A DNA stretch of 64,000 nucleotides from Haloarcula rara (GCF_029338235.1 NZ_CP119785.1:1178001-1242000); one strand, 5' to 3'. Shown: positions 42,778-51,674, counted from the stretch's first letter. Notes: a model not told the origin generated them from the sequence alone. Made by a program: numbers and translations.

Positions 42778-43485
42778 ATGCACCTCAGCGACGCCACGTG
42801 GCCCGAAACCGAGGCCACAGATACCGACCTCGCACTGTTGCCGGTCGGCAGCACCGAACAACACGGCCCCCAGGCCCCGCTGGGAACTGACTCGCTGACT
42901 GCACAGGCCGTGGCCGACGCAGCCGAAACCGAATACGACGACGAAGTCGTCGTCGCCCCGCCCATCCAGGTCGGCGTCGCCGAGGAACACCGCGACTTCC
43001 CGGGGACGCTGTGGGTCAGCGAGGACACCTTCCGTGATTACGTGCGCGAGACAGTCGCTAGCCTGGCCCACCACGGCTGGACCCGCGTGATTGTCGTCAA
43101 CGGCCACGGCGGCAACGTCGACCCGCTACGGGAGGTCTGTGCCCGAATCACGCGCCACGACGAGGCGGACGCGTGGGCGTTCACCTGGTTCGACGCCATC
43201 GACGCGCCGGATATGGGCCACGGCGGACCCGTCGAGACGAGCCTCCTGCAGGCGACCCACCCCGACCTCGTGCGCGATGACCGCATCGAGGCGGCGGCCG
43301 AGGGCGGAGCCGACAGCTGGGGCGAGTGGGTAAGCGGCGTGAACCTGGCCTACGACACGAGCGAGTTCAGCGAGAACGGCTGCGTCGGCGACCCCGGTGC
43401 GGGGAGTCGAGAACGGGGCGAGCAGCTGCTGGACGAGGCGACGACGGCGCTGCTGGCGCTGCTGGACCGCGTTTCGGAGCGATAA
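42778..43485 (+). CDS. Creatininase-family amidohydrolase
   Basis: The 235-residue enzyme starts 'MHLSDATWPETEATDTDLALLPVGSTEQHGP', giving the metal-binding Glu and His; 'VVNGHGGN' and 'WFDAIDAPDMGHGGPVETSL' add the other ligands. The superfamily includes creatininase, mycofactocin protease MftE and archaeal ArfB, which deformylates the second intermediate of riboflavin/F420 synthesis. ArfB is the most likely role in an archaeon and suits the window's riboflavin synthase gene, but it is inference. The stop is adjacent to the convergent next gene's stop. Confidence 0.87.
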   Translation: MHLSDATWPETEATDTDLALLPVGSTEQHGPQAPLGTDSLTAQAVADAAETEYDDEVVVAPPIQVGVAEEHRDFPGTLWVSEDTFRDYVRETVASLAHHGWTRVIVVNGHGGNVDPLREVCARITRHDEADAWAFTWFDAIDAPDMGHGGPVETSLLQATHPDLVRDDRIEAAAEGGADSWGEWVSGVNLAYDTSEFSENGCVGDPGAGSRERGEQLLDEATTALLALLDRVSER

Positions 43486-43932
43486 TTACGCTTCGGCCTC
43501 TCCGGCGTCCGCGTCTGTGTCGGCGTCCGCGTCAGCGCTCTCGTCCTCGAACTCCTCTAGGGTACTCCGGAGCTGCGGGATGGTCGAGGTCAGGTCACCC
43601 ACCTGCTCGCGGGCGTCTTCGACGTCGCTGATGAGGTCCTCGACGGTCTCTATCTCCTCGGCCAGGTCGTCGGCATCCTCGAAGGCGTCAGCGCGTTCGC
43701 CCATCGTGTACCACTTTTTCGCGTCCCGCAAGCTGTCCTCGGCATCGACGACGTCCAGCGCGCCCTTGAGCGCGTTGAGCACGCCCAGTGTGTTGTCGGC
43801 GTCGACGTCCCAGACGGCGTCGCCGTCCGGGAGCGCCCCGCGGGCCTCGGCGAGCGACGCCTCGACGTCGCTGCGCATCTCGTTTGCCGCCTCGCCGAAC
43901 AGCTCGTCGTCGTCCAGACTGGTCTGACTCAT
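43486..43932 (-). CDS. Haloarchaeal helical protein (DUF5790-like)
   Basis: The 148-residue acidic protein starts 'MSQTSLDDDELFGEAANEMRSDVEASLAEARGAL'. 'DADNTLGVLNALKGALD' and 'LRDAKKWYTMGERADAF' are conserved blocks of a haloarchaea-only family I recall as DUF5790. The middle is predicted helical or coiled coil; the tail repeats Asp-Ala-Asp. Function unknown. It is convergent with the creatininase-family gene and directly abuts it. Confidence 0.78.
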   Translation of the reverse strand: MSQTSLDDDELFGEAANEMRSDVEASLAEARGALPDGDAVWDVDADNTLGVLNALKGALDVVDAEDSLRDAKKWYTMGERADAFEDADDLAEEIETVEDLISDVEDAREQVGDLTSTIPQLRSTLEEFEDESADADADTDADAGEAEA

Positions 43933-44035
43933 AGGTAGCACTTGACGTGGGAAGGGATTAAAAGCCCGCCTGAAAGTGAAAGTGAAACCGCACGACACGA
44001 GTGGGCCGGTTTTCCAGAAACCGAAACTATCCTTA

Positions 44036-45103
44036 TCAGACACCTTCGGACGGCACCGCGTCGACATCGGGCTCGTCCACTCTGATATCCTCCCGAACCT
44101 CGGGCACCGGGTCCAGCTCCTCGTCAATGTCGCCCAGCACGAGCATCGCGTAGTAGCGCATGAACGCCTGCAGGGGCACCTGGATGAGGTTGGTCGCCAG
44201 CAAAAAGAGGAGGGCGAACAGCACCCCGGTTATACCGAGTATGGCCAGCCCGAGCGTCGTTCCGTGGAGGGCGAACCAAGCCACCGCGCCGATCAGGACG
44301 AACGGAATCGCCAGGAGCAACATCGCGACGACGCCGAGAAGACTCCCGACAATACCGACGCCGATGGCCAGTACGATAGAGAAGACGAGATAGCCGAGAT
44401 ACTGCTTGAGGTTGCGACGCATCGAGCCCAGCAGTCGCTTCCAGCTCCCGAGCAAACCGCGTTCGCTCGTGAGCATCATCGGAACGACGAAAACGTTGGT
44501 AAAGCCCGTGAGCAGCCCCTGGAAAAGCCCTATCACGAGGAAGAAGACGATAGCCAGCGGAAGCAGCCCCAGCACTGCCCCAGCAGTGACGTTGTCGAGA
44601 CTCCCGCTGAAGGCGGTGGCGAAGATGGCAAACAGGAGGCCGACGACGAGGGTGAGCGATACCAGGGAGACGACCAGTCGGAACACGAACAGACGCAGGC
44701 CGTTGCCGACGTTCTCTCGGAGGGACTGCCGGACGTGGACCTCCCGGGTGATGAGCGACTGGGCGAAGACGAACTCCATGAAGTTACTCAGGAGTCCAAA
44801 CACCAGCACGAGGAGGAACGCCAGGCCGACGATGACGAGCAGTTCCGTCCCGAACTCGGCAAGAAACCCGTCGAGCGTCGAGGGCACTCCGTCGGGGAAG
44901 GTCTGGCCGGCCCCGTCACCTGCGGGCTGGTCCTCGCCCCCGAAGTTCCCGGTGTTCTGGAGCCCGTTGAACCCGCCGCCACCGCCGCCGATGAAGAAGA
45001 CGACGACCGCCAGCTTGAGCCAGGTCCGGGCGGCGAAGGGCAACAGGAACGACTTCGTCGCGTCTATCGCGTCGCCGATATCGTCGATCGCGTGGAGGGA
45101 CAT
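44036..45103 (-). CDS. Haloarchaeal DUF7544-like membrane protein
   Basis: The 355-residue product has about six membrane helices of glycerophosphodiester phosphodiesterase membrane-domain-like pattern, with 'AIDATKSFLLPFAARTWLKLAVVVFFIGG' at its start and 'RLLGSMRRNLKQYLGYLVF' in the middle. The cytoplasmic C-tail is acidic. Function unknown. The Gly-rich loop 'GGGGGGFNGLQ' follows the first helix. It is read toward the DUF5790 gene. Confidence 0.8.
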   Translation of the reverse strand: MSLHAIDDIGDAIDATKSFLLPFAARTWLKLAVVVFFIGGGGGGFNGLQNTGNFGGEDQPAGDGAGQTFPDGVPSTLDGFLAEFGTELLVIVGLAFLLVLVFGLLSNFMEFVFAQSLITREVHVRQSLRENVGNGLRLFVFRLVVSLVSLTLVVGLLFAIFATAFSGSLDNVTAGAVLGLLPLAIVFFLVIGLFQGLLTGFTNVFVVPMMLTSERGLLGSWKRLLGSMRRNLKQYLGYLVFSIVLAIGVGIVGSLLGVVAMLLLAIPFVLIGAVAWFALHGTTLGLAILGITGVLFALLFLLATNLIQVPLQAFMRYYAMLVLGDIDEELDPVPEVREDIRVDEPDVDAVPSEGV

Positions 45104-45142
45104 TATCGTGAGTGCACAGCGGTCGCGTGTAAAATTTTCGCA

Positions 45143-45499
45143 CTACTGAGACGGTTTCGCAACCGAATCGACCTGCATCAGCGGATACCCGTCTTCCATC
45201 GCCATGCTCGTCTCCACGACACAGCCCTCGTAGTCGATGGTCATCGAGACGTCAAGGAAGCGCCCGGTCAACTCGGTGTAGTCGGCGCCCGATTCGTCGA
45301 GGGCCACCCGAAGGGGCTCCTCGCGGACGGAGACGGTCACTGACTCGCAGTGTGGCTGGTTCTCGATGGCCTCCGCCATCGCCCTGGCCAGCGAGTCGGC
45401 GCTGTCGGGGCTCACCGGCGTCCCGGCGAACTGGTGGTAGAGCGAGCCGAACTTGATACCCGCCTCGAAGCAGGCGACCTGCGGGGCCGTGGGGTCCAT
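45143..45499 (-). CDS. mptD: Archaeal dihydroneopterin aldolase MptD
   Basis: The 118-residue product starts 'MDPTAPQVACFEAGIKFGSLYHQFAGTPVS', which is the archaeal MptD (former DUF372) signature. The ending 'YPLMQVD' is also conserved. The enzyme cleaves 7,8-dihydroneopterin to 6-hydroxymethyl-dihydropterin in tetrahydromethanopterin or tetrahydrofolate synthesis. Haloarchaea use folate-type cofactors made in part through this route. It is divergent from azf with 129 bases between. Confidence 0.92.
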   Translation of the reverse strand: MDPTAPQVACFEAGIKFGSLYHQFAGTPVSPDSADSLARAMAEAIENQPHCESVTVSVREEPLRVALDESGADYTELTGRFLDVSMTIDYEGCVVETSMAMEDGYPLMQVDSVAKPSQ

Positions 45500-45628
45500 A
45501 CCGGTACAGTGAGTGGGGCCGGCCCAAGAAGGTCGTGTTCTCGGCCCCGCCCGGACGGGTCGCCGGCACACCGGAACATAGCCGAACCGCAAGCTACCTA
45601 TTGTGTCATGACTATCCACCCTATACGA

Positions 45629-46402
45629 ATGGACGACCCGGTTCTACTCACAGGTGCGGGCGGCGCGGTCGGGGAGGCCATCCTCGAAGGCCTCGAAGAG
45701 GATTATTACTGGAAGCTGATGTTCCACAATCCGCCCGCAGAGCAGCCCAACCACGAGTACCTCATCGGCGACGTCGACAACCCCGACGACGTCAGAGAGG
45801 CCGTCGAGGGCGTCGGCGCGGTCATCCACCTCGCGGGCGACCCCCGCCCGGAGGCGCCGTGGGACTCGGTGCTGTCGAACAACATCGACGGGACCCAGAA
45901 GCTCTACGAGGCCGCCGTCGAGGAGGGCGTCGAGAAGTTCGTCTTCGCCTCCTCGAACCACGCCGTCGGCTCCTTCGAGACACCGGACCGCACGCCGGAT
46001 ATGTACCGCCCCGAGGACGACTTCCGCCTCGACGGGACGGAGTTTCCCCGCCCCGGGAACCTCTATGGCGTCTCGAAGGCCACCGGCGAGGTGCTGGGCC
46101 GGTACTACCACGACACGTACGGCATCAAGGTGTGTAACATCCGCATCGGCAATCTGACCCGGGGCCACCCGCCCATCGACTACGAGCGCGGCCAGGCGAT
46201 GTGGCTCTCCTACCCCGACTGCGCCCACATCCACCAGTGTGCCCTGGAGGCCGACTACGAGTACGAGACCGTCTACGGGATTTCGGACAACGACCGGAAG
46301 TACTACTCCATCGAGCGCGCCAAAGAGGCCCTCAACTACCGCCCGCAGGACAACTCCGCGCACTTCGAGGGCGAAGACCGAGTCGTCGAACCGGACGTTT
46401 GA
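45629..46402 (+). CDS. azf: NAD-dependent glucose-6-phosphate dehydrogenase Azf
   Basis: The 257-residue extended short-chain dehydrogenase starts at 'MDDPVLLTGAGGAVGEAIL' (NAD-binding GxxGxxG). It has the catalytic 'YGVSKATGE' (Tyr-x-x-x-Lys), 'FASSNHAVG' and 'ERGQAMWLSYPDC' segments that match the Haloferax volcanii Azf as I remember it. Azf replaces the bacterial Zwf: it oxidises glucose 6-phosphate with NAD. An ATG seven codons earlier is possible. Related uronate dehydrogenases are the alternative. This would feed the oxidative pentose phosphate path. Confidence 0.85.
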   Translation: MDDPVLLTGAGGAVGEAILEGLEEDYYWKLMFHNPPAEQPNHEYLIGDVDNPDDVREAVEGVGAVIHLAGDPRPEAPWDSVLSNNIDGTQKLYEAAVEEGVEKFVFASSNHAVGSFETPDRTPDMYRPEDDFRLDGTEFPRPGNLYGVSKATGEVLGRYYHDTYGIKVCNIRIGNLTRGHPPIDYERGQAMWLSYPDCAHIHQCALEADYEYETVYGISDNDRKYYSIERAKEALNYRPQDNSAHFEGEDRVVEPDV

Positions 46403-46430
46403 GCGACGAATCACCGCATCTCGTAACTAG

Positions 46431-47003
46431 CTACGTTGCCGTCAGTTCCTGTTTGATGACGATAGAGTTTGTCGGCGTGTGAATCACGCGAACGGTCACC
46501 TCGTCGCCAGAGTCCAGTCGACAGCCACCCTCGTCTTCGTCGTTTTTGATACGGAATTCGAACGACGAACCCGCAGTAAACGTATCGCCCGTGTCCTCGT
46601 GGAGTGCCCCAGCATCCCACGCCTGTCCCGGCTGTCCCTGACTGATGAGTTCGCCCCGGAGATTGCTGTCGGCGAACGGTATGAATGTCGGCGTGTTTCG
46701 GGTCGCGGGGAGATTGACGAGACGGCTCGTCTTGCTACAGGCCCGGACGGCGATTTCGAGTTCCGACACCGGGATGGAGTCGCCCGCGACGTGGGTAATG
46801 CGGACAATCTGGTCGTCAGACCCGGCCCTATCGCCGGCGAACTCGCCGCTCGACTCGGATACCGCCGGGCCCGGGTCCCGAGTATCTTCGGCGACGCCGA
46901 GCGCGAACACCGAGACGACCGCCGCGAGTACCACGACGATAGCGACGAAGAGGAGGTTCGAGACGACGGGCGTGGCGGCACGCGTCGAAGGAGGGAGCCG
47001 CAT
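46431..47003 (-). CDS. Type IV pilin / archaellin-like secreted protein
   Basis: The 190-residue protein starts 'MRLPPSTRAATPVVSNLLFVAIVVVLAAVVSVFALG', a prepilin-type signal with a polar leader then a hydrophobic helix of about 20 residues, characteristic of haloarchaeal pilins (DUF1628 group). A beta-rich domain follows with 'GEFAG', 'IVRITHVAG' and 'GDEVTVRVIHTP'. Two Cys residues lie in the domain. The prepilin peptidase and assembly genes are not nearby, as is common. It is an orphan pilin or pilin-like secreted subunit. Confidence 0.87.
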   Translation of the reverse strand: MRLPPSTRAATPVVSNLLFVAIVVVLAAVVSVFALGVAEDTRDPGPAVSESSGEFAGDRAGSDDQIVRITHVAGDSIPVSELEIAVRACSKTSRLVNLPATRNTPTFIPFADSNLRGELISQGQPGQAWDAGALHEDTGDTFTAGSSFEFRIKNDEDEGGCRLDSGDEVTVRVIHTPTNSIVIKQELTAT

Positions 47004-47089
47004 CTGGCCACACCAACCAGCGTCGCACACTAAGTGGTTCGTCTGGTTTCAGGAACTGAGACGGCTCGGCCGGCGAGCCAGGGGCACCC

Positions 47090-47581
47090 TTACCCCAGTT
47101 CGTGAAACTCTAGTTCGCCGCTCTCGGTGTCCAGCGTTGCGACAGAGAACGCGCCCGGCGCCGGCGGAATCGCAATCCCGCCGGGATTGACCCGTACCGT
47201 CCCCTCGTACTCCTCGGTCCCCGCCTCGTGGGAGTGGCCGTGGAAGACGTAGTCGTAGGTGCCACACTCGACCAGGGCGTCGACGATGGCCCCGCTGGTG
47301 CCGTGATACACCGCGATTTCCTGGCCATCCAGCGTGAGTTCGCCCATCTCGCCCATGTAGGTGCCAAAGTCGTCGACGGTGGCTTCGACGACCCACTCGC
47401 CGTCGTTGTTGCCCCGCACTGCGTAAAAGTCCCAGTCGCCGTCGAACGGCGTCACCGAGAACGGGGCGACGAAATCGCCACAGTGGACGACCGTCTCGAC
47501 GCCCAACTCTTCGAACGTTGTGACCGCCGCGTCGACCTGTTCGCCGTTGTCGTGCGTGTCCGAGACGATACCGACTAGCAT
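47090..47581 (-). CDS. YfcE-type metallophosphoesterase
   Basis: The 163-residue protein starts 'MLVGIVSDTHDNGEQVDAA' (metal-binding D-x-H), with 'VVHCGDFVAPF', 'AVRGNNDGE' and 'VFHGHSHEAG', which complete the two-metal site of calcineurin-like phosphoesterases. YfcE/MJ0936-type members act on phosphodiesters, though their natural substrate is uncertain. The earlier in-frame Met codons lie outside the fold. Confidence 0.92.
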   Translation of the reverse strand: MLVGIVSDTHDNGEQVDAAVTTFEELGVETVVHCGDFVAPFSVTPFDGDWDFYAVRGNNDGEWVVEATVDDFGTYMGEMGELTLDGQEIAVYHGTSGAIVDALVECGTYDYVFHGHSHEAGTEEYEGTVRVNPGGIAIPPAPGAFSVATLDTESGELEFHELG

Positions 47582-47660
47582 AATTCGTCGTTCTGTGTCT
47601 GAGGATAAGAACGTATGGCCCGCTAGCAACGGTCTCTAGTGATTGGGCTACTGAAACTGT

Positions 47661-47801
47661 GAACAGCCAGAAAGCCCCGCTAGCATCCCTCAGTGTCGGA
47701 GCCGCTGAGATTCAGAACAGCCAGAAAGCCCCGGCACGCTCGGGGCTTTCTGGCTACTCTAAGTCGCGGCTATCCATTCACCAGCAACTGCTAGCGGGGC
47801 T
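47661..47801. repeat. Nested inverted CCAGAAAGCCCC repeats
   Basis: GAACAGCCAGAAAGCCCCG occurs at 47661-47679 and again at 47715-47733; AGCCAGAAAGCCCCG of the second copy is mirrored at 47741-47755, leaving a seven-base loop. An outer AGCCCCGCTAGCA (47674-47686) is mirrored at 47789-47801. So two overlapping foldbacks sit between the divergent phosphoesterase and 47882 genes. The sequence is the same terminus as at 19771 and 22990. The 299-base gap holds no gene. Confidence 0.8.
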
Positions 47802-47881
47802 GTCAGTGGAGTCCGTGCTGTCAGGAACACTGGTCGCTACGTGACGCTGACCTTTTCTCCCGTCGTCGCAAGCACCTAGTC

Positions 47882-48142
47882 ATGGCACGGGGAATCCTGG
47901 AGACGATCGGACTCGCGGCCACACTCGTTCTGGCCATCCCGATAGCGCTCTTTGGCGCTGAGCACCTGATTCGCGGGGAACTACTCGCAGGCGCGCTGTA
48001 CGTCGGCATCGCGGTCGGGCTCGTCCTCGTCGAGCAGTATCTCACGACGCCGACGGACGTGCCGGGGATGGTCGCAGAGGAGACGGTGGGGAAAGTGGTC
48101 GAGACCGAGACGTCCGACGCCGAGCGGACAGAAGGTGAGTAA
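47882..48142 (+). CDS. Small haloarchaeal membrane protein (DUF7533-like)
   Basis: The 86-residue product has two hydrophobic helices (residues 5-28 'ILETIGLAATLVLAIPIALFG' and 34-52 'LAGALYVGIAVGLVLVEQYL') and an acidic tail. The 'TTPTDVPGMVAEETVGKVV' stretch is conserved in haloarchaeal homologues I recall as DUF7533. Function unknown. It is convergent with the helicase gene and abuts it. Confidence 0.78.
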   Translation: MARGILETIGLAATLVLAIPIALFGAEHLIRGELLAGALYVGIAVGLVLVEQYLTTPTDVPGMVAEETVGKVVETETSDAERTEGE

Positions 48143-49984
48143 TTAGTCGGCGACGACGGCTTCGCCGGCCTCGTCTAACAGTTCCTCGATAGAGCGCTCG
48201 GAGGGCGCGTTCTCCAGCAACACGTCGATGGGCAGGGTCGGCGCGCCGTCGACGAGGTTCTCCATGAGGACGAGGCGTTCGCGGGCGCGGGACATCCCCA
48301 CGTAGAAGACCCGGCGCTCGTTGTCGGTCAGCGTGGGCACGGGGCTCGTGTGTTTGGTGAACTCCTCGACGTCGGGGACCTCGATACCGCGCTGTTCGAC
48401 CGTGGCGGCCATCTGCTCTACGACCTTCTCGGTGAGGTCGGTGGCGACGAAGACGTGGTCGGCCTCGCGACCCTTCGCGGAGTGGATGGTGCCCAGACGG
48501 ACGCGGTTGGGGTCCATCCCCTGGTAGTCACCCGCGAAGTAGGCGCCGACGGTTCGCTCCTGGAAGTTGGTGACCTTCCGGAGCATGTCGCTGGCGGAGG
48601 CGGGGTCGGGGACGAAGGGGACGTGGTCGGTGACGACGTCGGGCTCGATATCGATTTCGGCGATGTCGTCGGCCTCGCTCTCTTCCTCGATGTCTTCGAG
48701 CGCGTCGAAGAAGTCGTCGCGCTCGCCGGTGCCGAAGGCCGAATCGGCGAGCATATCGGCGAGGCGGCGGGCCTCCAGCACGGAGAGGGGCTCGTCGTTC
48801 TCTACGGCCTCGACGGCAGCGACGTACTGGCTGAGGCGGTCGGTCCACATCCGCTGGTCGGTCAGACACGAGAACGGTATCCCCTCGTCGATGAACTCAT
48901 CGATGAACTGGAACATCTGGTAGCGGGCCCGAAAGAGGACCATCACAGTCTCGTCAGCCTGGTCGACGGTGCCGATGACGTTCCGTGCCAGGTCGAACAT
49001 CGAGGGGTTCTGGACCGCCTCGACGCGGCCGCCCTCCTTGCGAGGGTTAAGGTCTTTCTCCTGGCGCTTCTCGATGTGGCGGACCTCGCGATTGACGACG
49101 TTGAGAATGCGCGAGGGCAACCGGTAGGAGTTGGGGAGAATTTCGTCGGTCGTGACGTCTTCTTCGAGCAGGAGGTCGGGGTCGGCGCCCTGCCAGGCGT
49201 AGACGACCTGGTCGTCGTCGCCGGCGATGAGCACCCGCTTCATGTGGGGTTTCCACTCCTCGTAGACGTCGTACTGCAGCGTCGTGATGTCCTGGAACTC
49301 GTCGATGATGAGGTAGTCGACGTTCGGGAGCAGGGAGCGCTGGGCGACCCGTTCGAGCATGTCGGCAAAGCCGGTGAGGTCGTTGTCGCCCTTGTAGGTC
49401 CGCCAGCCCCGGATGGCGGCGGGGACGTCGACGCGGTCGTCGTCGGTCGGCCACGTCGGCGTGTACTTGTTGCCGGTCTGGGCGTTGTCGTCGATTTCGG
49501 GGGGGAGCCGGACCTCCTCGTCGTCCCACTTGAACGGGACGTCGTACCAGTCAGCGACGTCACGGCGGGTGCGCTGGAGCCACTGGCTCGTCGCGATAAT
49601 CTTGTTGCCGAGCGTGGTCGAGCGGGCCGACCGCCGGCGTGACCCCTCGTACTCGTCCTCGAACTCGATGCCGAACTGGTCGCAAAAGTCCTCTTTGTCG
49701 CTCTCGCCGACCACGTCGCCCCGCGAGAGATTGAGCAGTTCGTACGCCTTGGCGTGCATCGTACAGACGTTCCCCTGCAGCGCCCGGGGGGTCACGTCGA
49801 GGCGCTCGGCCAGCCGTTCGCGTATCTCGGCGGCCGCCGCACGCGTGTACGAGACCACCAGTACGTCGCGAAAGTCGACGGTCTCGTCTTCGAGCAGCTC
49901 CTCGACTCGGTCCAGCAGGGCAGTCGTCTTCCCGCTCCCCGGCCCACCGAACAGGCGGACTACCTCGGTGGTCGAATCAGTCAT
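48143..49984 (-). CDS. UvrD/Rep-type superfamily I DNA helicase
   Basis: The 613-residue protein starts 'MTDSTTEVVRLFGGPGSGKTTALLD' (Walker A 'GGPGSGKT'). It has motif Ia 'VVSYTRAAAAEI', motif II 'DYLIIDEFQDIT', motif III 'IAGDDDQVVYAWQGAD', motif IV 'NSYRLPSRIL', 'GTIHSAKGREADHVFV' (V) and 'RRVFYVGMSRARERLVL' (VI). It unwinds DNA 3'-5' in repair or replication restart. It is somewhat shorter than bacterial UvrD (about 720 residues), so the 1B/2B regions are reduced. The start is fixed by the position of Walker A. Confidence 0.93.
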   Translation of the reverse strand: MTDSTTEVVRLFGGPGSGKTTALLDRVEELLEDETVDFRDVLVVSYTRAAAAEIRERLAERLDVTPRALQGNVCTMHAKAYELLNLSRGDVVGESDKEDFCDQFGIEFEDEYEGSRRRSARSTTLGNKIIATSQWLQRTRRDVADWYDVPFKWDDEEVRLPPEIDDNAQTGNKYTPTWPTDDDRVDVPAAIRGWRTYKGDNDLTGFADMLERVAQRSLLPNVDYLIIDEFQDITTLQYDVYEEWKPHMKRVLIAGDDDQVVYAWQGADPDLLLEEDVTTDEILPNSYRLPSRILNVVNREVRHIEKRQEKDLNPRKEGGRVEAVQNPSMFDLARNVIGTVDQADETVMVLFRARYQMFQFIDEFIDEGIPFSCLTDQRMWTDRLSQYVAAVEAVENDEPLSVLEARRLADMLADSAFGTGERDDFFDALEDIEEESEADDIAEIDIEPDVVTDHVPFVPDPASASDMLRKVTNFQERTVGAYFAGDYQGMDPNRVRLGTIHSAKGREADHVFVATDLTEKVVEQMAATVEQRGIEVPDVEEFTKHTSPVPTLTDNERRVFYVGMSRARERLVLMENLVDGAPTLPIDVLLENAPSERSIEELLDEAGEAVVAD

Positions 49985-50124
49985 TGCACATATACTAGGG
50001 GTCCGGCCCAATAAACAACGTGCTTTGGAAAAACGGCGGAAACACTGTCGACGGTCGGTCGGTTGCGGCCCACCCGCACCGGCGAGTGCGGGGGACCGAG
50101 CGACAGCGTAGTCGTGTGACGATG

Positions 50125-50283
50125 CTACGGTTGCCGTGGTGAGCGTGCTTCTCGAATCTCCGCCCCGTCCCGGATCATATCCTCACAGGCGGGACAGACC
50201 CGGGGGTCATCAGTGTCGGACGGCGTGAACACACGGACGTAGTCCTTCGTTACGAAGGACCCACAGTTCTGGCACTCTGGCAT
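50125..50283 (-). CDS. Small zinc-finger protein (DUF7563-like)
   Basis: The minus strand encodes a 52-residue protein 'MPECQNCGSFVTKDYVRVF' with two Cys pairs, CQNC and CPAC, that would bind one zinc. It is the pattern of haloarchaeal DUF7563 proteins as I recall them. The gene is short but the ATG, Cys pairs and stop are intact and the protein composition is normal. Function unknown; these small zinc fingers are often regulators or RNA-associated. Confidence 0.8.
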   Translation of the reverse strand: MPECQNCGSFVTKDYVRVFTPSDTDDPRVCPACEDMIRDGAEIREARSPRQP

Positions 50284-50371
50284 ACCCTCTCTCCGATACT
50301 GTCCCGGCGGCGGACAGCATCTACTGAGACGTTGCTGTCAACTGATATATAACTATGCTATGTCACATCTC

Positions 50372-50671
50372 CTACCGGTACAGCGAGACGTACAACATGG
50401 CAAAGCCGATGATAAAGGGAATCGTCTCGGCCATCTGGAAGAACACGTCGGCGAGGGCCCCGGTCTGGCCGGTCGAGAGCTGGGTGATGACGCTGGTGAT
50501 GGCGACGCCCATGCTGATAAAGGCAAAGCCGACGAAGGCGTACTGGAGGCGTTCGGAGGGCCGTTTCCGGTAGGCCTGGAAGCTGATGAGCGTGATCCCG
50601 AGGGTGAGCCCGAACACGACCATCCGCATCAGTACGAGCGCTCCGCGCGCGATGGCGACCCCGGTTTGCAT
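50372..50671 (-). CDS. Haloarchaeal three-helix membrane protein (DUF7521-like)
   Basis: The 99-residue product has helices 'LVLMRMVVFGLTLGITLISF', 'LQYAFVGFAFISMGVAITSVI' and 'IPFIIGFAMLYVSLY' with Arg/Lys-rich loops. It follows the winged-helix gene by 23 bases on the same strand, an arrangement common in haloarchaea. Such membrane protein and regulator pairs may sense membrane or redox state, but no function is known. Confidence 0.82.
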   Translation of the reverse strand: MQTGVAIARGALVLMRMVVFGLTLGITLISFQAYRKRPSERLQYAFVGFAFISMGVAITSVITQLSTGQTGALADVFFQMAETIPFIIGFAMLYVSLYR

Positions 50672-50694
50672 CGGTTAGTGCCCTCTGTGCATGG

Positions 50695-51045
50695 TTATTC
50701 GGGGTTTAGCTCGTCCCACAGCTGACTAAATCGGTCGGGGAGGTTCTCCTCGCGGTAGATGCGGACCTTGTACTCCTCGTCCTCTAACGAGATGACCGTC
50801 GACTCGAAGTTGGACTCGTACACCTTGTAGTGGTTGCCGTCCTCCGCGACGAGCGTGTGGTCTTTCACCAGGTCGTACTCGTCCAGGAGCTCGATACGTC
50901 GATAGACGGTCGGCAGGGAGAGGTCGCACTGCTCGGCGAGATCTTTCGCAGATTGGGCCTCCCGACTGATGGCGGCCAGCACGCGCCGGGCGTGCTGGTC
51001 ACCGATTGTATCGAGGATCTCCTCGATGCTCTTGTCCTCTGCCAC
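50695..51045 (-). CDS. ArsR-like winged helix-turn-helix transcription regulator
   Basis: The 116-residue protein has 'LDTIGDQHARRVLAAISREAQSAKDLAEQCDLSLPTVYRRIELLDEYDLV', an ArsR/MarR-like winged helix with the recognition helix 'SLPTVYRRIELL', then a beta wing and short C-terminal dimerisation part. It probably regulates its own operon with the membrane protein at 50372. The effector is unknown. Confidence 0.88.
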   Translation of the reverse strand: MAEDKSIEEILDTIGDQHARRVLAAISREAQSAKDLAEQCDLSLPTVYRRIELLDEYDLVKDHTLVAEDGNHYKVYESNFESTVISLEDEEYKVRIYREENLPDRFSQLWDELNPE

Positions 51046-51176
51046 TACCCATTCCTACTCCCCATCTCATATAAGCGTTTACGAGCATGGAGGTTGTTTC
51101 ACGCTCGGAAAACGCTGAGGGGTTTATATCATGACGGCGCCGCTACACTCTGGTGCGGATTGCGTCCAGATAAACG

Positions 51177-51674
51177 ATGTCCGGAGACAACCTCCGTCGC
51201 GTGACGACGGGCAAGACGATGGGTGACCGAGCCGACGAGCGACTGACCCCCCTCGTCGGGTCGACCGACCCAACCGCCCATGGTAGCGCCAGTCGTGACG
51301 CCATCCCGGAGTCGGTGTTGGCTTCGGTCATCGACGATATCGCCGACGGCGACCTCGCCGTCGACGACGGGCTCGTGACCCAGAGTCTGGACGAAATCCT
51401 GCTCGCGATGATAGCGTTGTCGGACGATGAGACACACGGGACAGGGCTCATGGAGGCACTGTCGCGTCTGTTCGACGCGCAGTTGAGTCCGGGCACGGTG
51501 TATCCGCGTCTGCACGACCTCGAAGCGGATGACACGCTTACCGTTCACGAACTGGTGCAGACCAAACAGTACTCGATCGACGACGCCGAAACGGCAGCGT
51601 CACAGATCGAGGAAGCGGCATACAGGCATTTCGTCATCGGGATGTTCCTGCACGCGTCGCTCGACGCTGTCTGA
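51177..51674 (+). CDS. PadR-like winged-helix regulator
   Basis: The 165-residue product has an N-terminal Gly/Asp/Thr extension (1-65), then the PadR fold with 'ILLAMIALSDDETHGTGLMEALSRLF' and 'LSPGTVYPRLHDLEADDTLTVHEL', where PadR proteins normally have 'GTVYPxLxxLExxG'. It would bind DNA as a dimer. It is read divergently from the ArsR-like gene with 131 bases between. The start may be the Met at 51219. Confidence 0.82.
   Translation: MSGDNLRRVTTGKTMGDRADERLTPLVGSTDPTAHGSASRDAIPESVLASVIDDIADGDLAVDDGLVTQSLDEILLAMIALSDDETHGTGLMEALSRLFDAQLSPGTVYPRLHDLEADDTLTVHELVQTKQYSIDDAETAASQIEEAAYRHFVIGMFLHASLDAV

Noticed and set aside
43976..45343. 455-codon plus-strand frame opposite the DUF7544-like gene
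   Set aside because: It is the antisense of a membrane protein with clear helices; its Glu/Gln-rich composition is a mirror of hydrophobic codons.
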